Shown in pieces: positions 63,059 to 64,000 of a stretch of 64,000 nt of DNA (the first letter of the stretch is position 1; each line of letters opens with the position of its first letter). The stretch covers positions 28,233 through 92,232 of the forward strand of contig NZ_JAIUJR010000011.1 in assembly GCF_020166335.1 (NCBI RefSeq), in the 5' to 3' direction. The position numbers and the translations under genes were made by a program. This DNA is from Winogradskyella alexanderae (lineage in GTDB: Bacteria > Bacteroidota > Bacteroidia > Flavobacteriales > Flavobacteriaceae). The notes under the pieces were generated by a model. It was not told the DNA's origin. It saw nothing but the letters and a program-made list of their open reading frames with translations, and ran no database searches.

Positions 63059-63550
63059 ATGTCGGAAATGCGCAAAGGAATCATAATTTTAGCTTATCTA
63101 ATTGCCTTACCAATATTTGGACAGAATATGGATTTACCCAAAGACTTAACTGAATTTCTAAAAGCAAAATCGGAATTGAATTACGACCACAATTCCGTAG
63201 AGCCTGACTTTGTCGGAATTATTGACTTTGATAAATTAAAACTCGGAAAAGTATGGATTGAGGGAAATATTAGTGGAAAATCTTATTACGAAATTCCTGC
63301 AATCAATCTGACTGACCAATGCGAACATTATGACCCTGAATATATCCTACTCTACTTGCCGAATGAAAAACTTTACGGAACTTGGGATTCTGACCATTGG
63401 ACACTTTATGTTTTCCCGAACACAAATTGGACTGACATCACAGAAAATCCAGCGGAATTTATCAACCATCAATGGAATCCAAACAAAGAAATCGGAATTG
63501 AACTTGACCCGAAAACAAATTATAAAATGATTGATGGATGGCCATTTTGA
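63059..63550 (+). CDS. Cassette 9a: exported hypothetical protein
   Basis: 163 residues from the ATG at 63059, which overlaps the junction arm; a second ATG three codons later (63068) is equally possible. A signal peptide (RKGIIILAYLIALPIFGQ) is followed by a mixed domain with VGIIDFDKLKLGKVWIEGN and LYLPNEKLYGTWDSDHWTLY. No family is recognised. It overlaps the next ORF by 13 bases. Confidence 0.68.
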   Translation: MSEMRKGIIILAYLIALPIFGQNMDLPKDLTEFLKAKSELNYDHNSVEPDFVGIIDFDKLKLGKVWIEGNISGKSYYEIPAINLTDQCEHYDPEYILLYLPNEKLYGTWDSDHWTLYVFPNTNWTDITENPAEFINHQWNPNKEIGIELDPKTNYKMIDGWPF

Positions 63551-63894
63551 GAGATAACAACAACTTGACTTTTGACCAATTAGTTGACTTTGTTGAAGAA
63601 AGTCAAACTGGGACTGAAATCGATAAAAAGATTGCTCGAAAAATCCTCGAAGCTGAAAGAGACTGGCGAACATCTTTCGAAACTTTAGATAGTTTCGTTT
63701 CTGCTTTAGAAAAAGCAGTAGGTGGAACAATAACTAAATCAAGTTTAAATAGACTCTCAAGGCATTATAAACAAAACGTTTTACAAAATGCTTGGGAATT
63801 AGAAAGCATAAGTTATTTAAAAGACATATTCGACCTAACAAAAGAAAAGGAATTGAGAAATATTGTTGCTGAACTAACTGAAAAAATAAAATAA
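63538..63894 (+). CDS. Cassette 9b: helical hypothetical protein
   Basis: 118 residues, no signal peptide, predicted all helical (LTFDQLVDFVEESQTG, DKKIARKILEAERDW, LDSFVSALEKAVGG, LKDIFDLTKEKEL). Overlaps cassette 9a, making this the second two-gene cassette. Its location inside the cytoplasm beside an exported partner is unexplained. The cassette's 5' arm GTTGGCAATA complements TATTGCCAAC at 63900-63909. Confidence 0.62.
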   Translation: MAILRDNNNLTFDQLVDFVEESQTGTEIDKKIARKILEAERDWRTSFETLDSFVSALEKAVGGTITKSSLNRLSRHYKQNVLQNAWELESISYLKDIFDLTKEKELRNIVAELTEKIK

Positions 63895-63899
63895 AACAC

Positions 63900-64000
63900 T
63901 ATTGCCAACACCGTGTATAGCTCATTGCGGCTGAATTCCTAATCGGAATTCATTGCAATTTGCTATCTTTCGGTTACGGCGGAAAATCATAGCTGATTTT
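63900..64000 (+). repeat. attC-like site 9 (type C), cut by the window end
   Basis: Left arm TATTGCCAAC, then ACCGTGTATAGCTCATTGCGG and a hairpin GAATTCC/GGAATTC. The right half and the junction to cassette 10 lie beyond base 64000. Confidence 0.8.

Noticed and set aside
57780..63909. CRISPR array or phage/IS terminal repeats as an explanation for the repeats after 57780
   Set aside because: Spacing is 0.5-1.2 kb with an ORF in each interval and the repeats are long palindromes with cassette-specific arms. No cas genes or transposase are present.

Overview
This is a low-GC chromosomal window from a member of the Bacteroidota, almost certainly a marine Flavobacteriaceae species. The reasons are flavobacterial promoter boxes of the TAnnTTTG type, a type IX secretion C-terminal sorting domain, a type III glutamine synthetase, DUF5723, DUF3078 and DUF4197 proteins, many small exported proteins and very short intergenic spacers. 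I see no rRNA or tRNA genes.

Bases 1-52440 are ordinary core and semi-core genes. They comprise: a fasciclin protein beside an ECF sigma/anti-sigma pair; a P-type cation ATPase; a DUF2953-GerW pair; RidA-like and PhzF enzymes; a reverse block with mnmD and two lipoproteins; ilvE, a MazG-like pyrophosphohydrolase, DPP III and crcB; a drug-type MFS pump and an amidohydrolase; an Lrp regulator and a fused isobutyryl-CoA mutase (icmF); pyrF, prfA and purM; two different glutamine synthetases head to head; a BlaI/M56 sensor pair; a secreted T9SS nuclease; a universal stress protein facing a PNPOx-like protein; and a cysE-cysM operon closed by a terminator. Several TGAT-N4-ATCA palindromes suggest a Crp/Fnr-type regulon.

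Bases 52441-55500 are a mobile region. It has a phage-type tyrosine recombinase, a reverse operon of three small genes (HTH/excisionase-like, zinc ribbon, membrane peptide) and a second zinc-ribbon gene.

Bases 55564-64000 are the most interesting part: an integron-like gene-cassette system. A 377-residue tyrosine recombinase is followed by at least nine consecutive cassettes, all on the + strand, each with one or two small ORFs and a 130-210 base imperfect palindrome. In every complete cassette the 9-10 bases at its 5' junction (beginning GTT) are the exact reverse complement of the bases at the left end of its own 3' palindrome (ending AAC). That is the structure expected if each cassette was inserted as a circle carrying a foldable attC-like site. 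The recombinase is Xer-like, lacks the extra IntI domain, carries an N-terminal extension and points the same way as the cassettes. A direct-repeat region between its stop codon and the first junction is a candidate attI. Most cassette proteins are unrecognised, and about half have signal peptides. The array runs off the end of the window.
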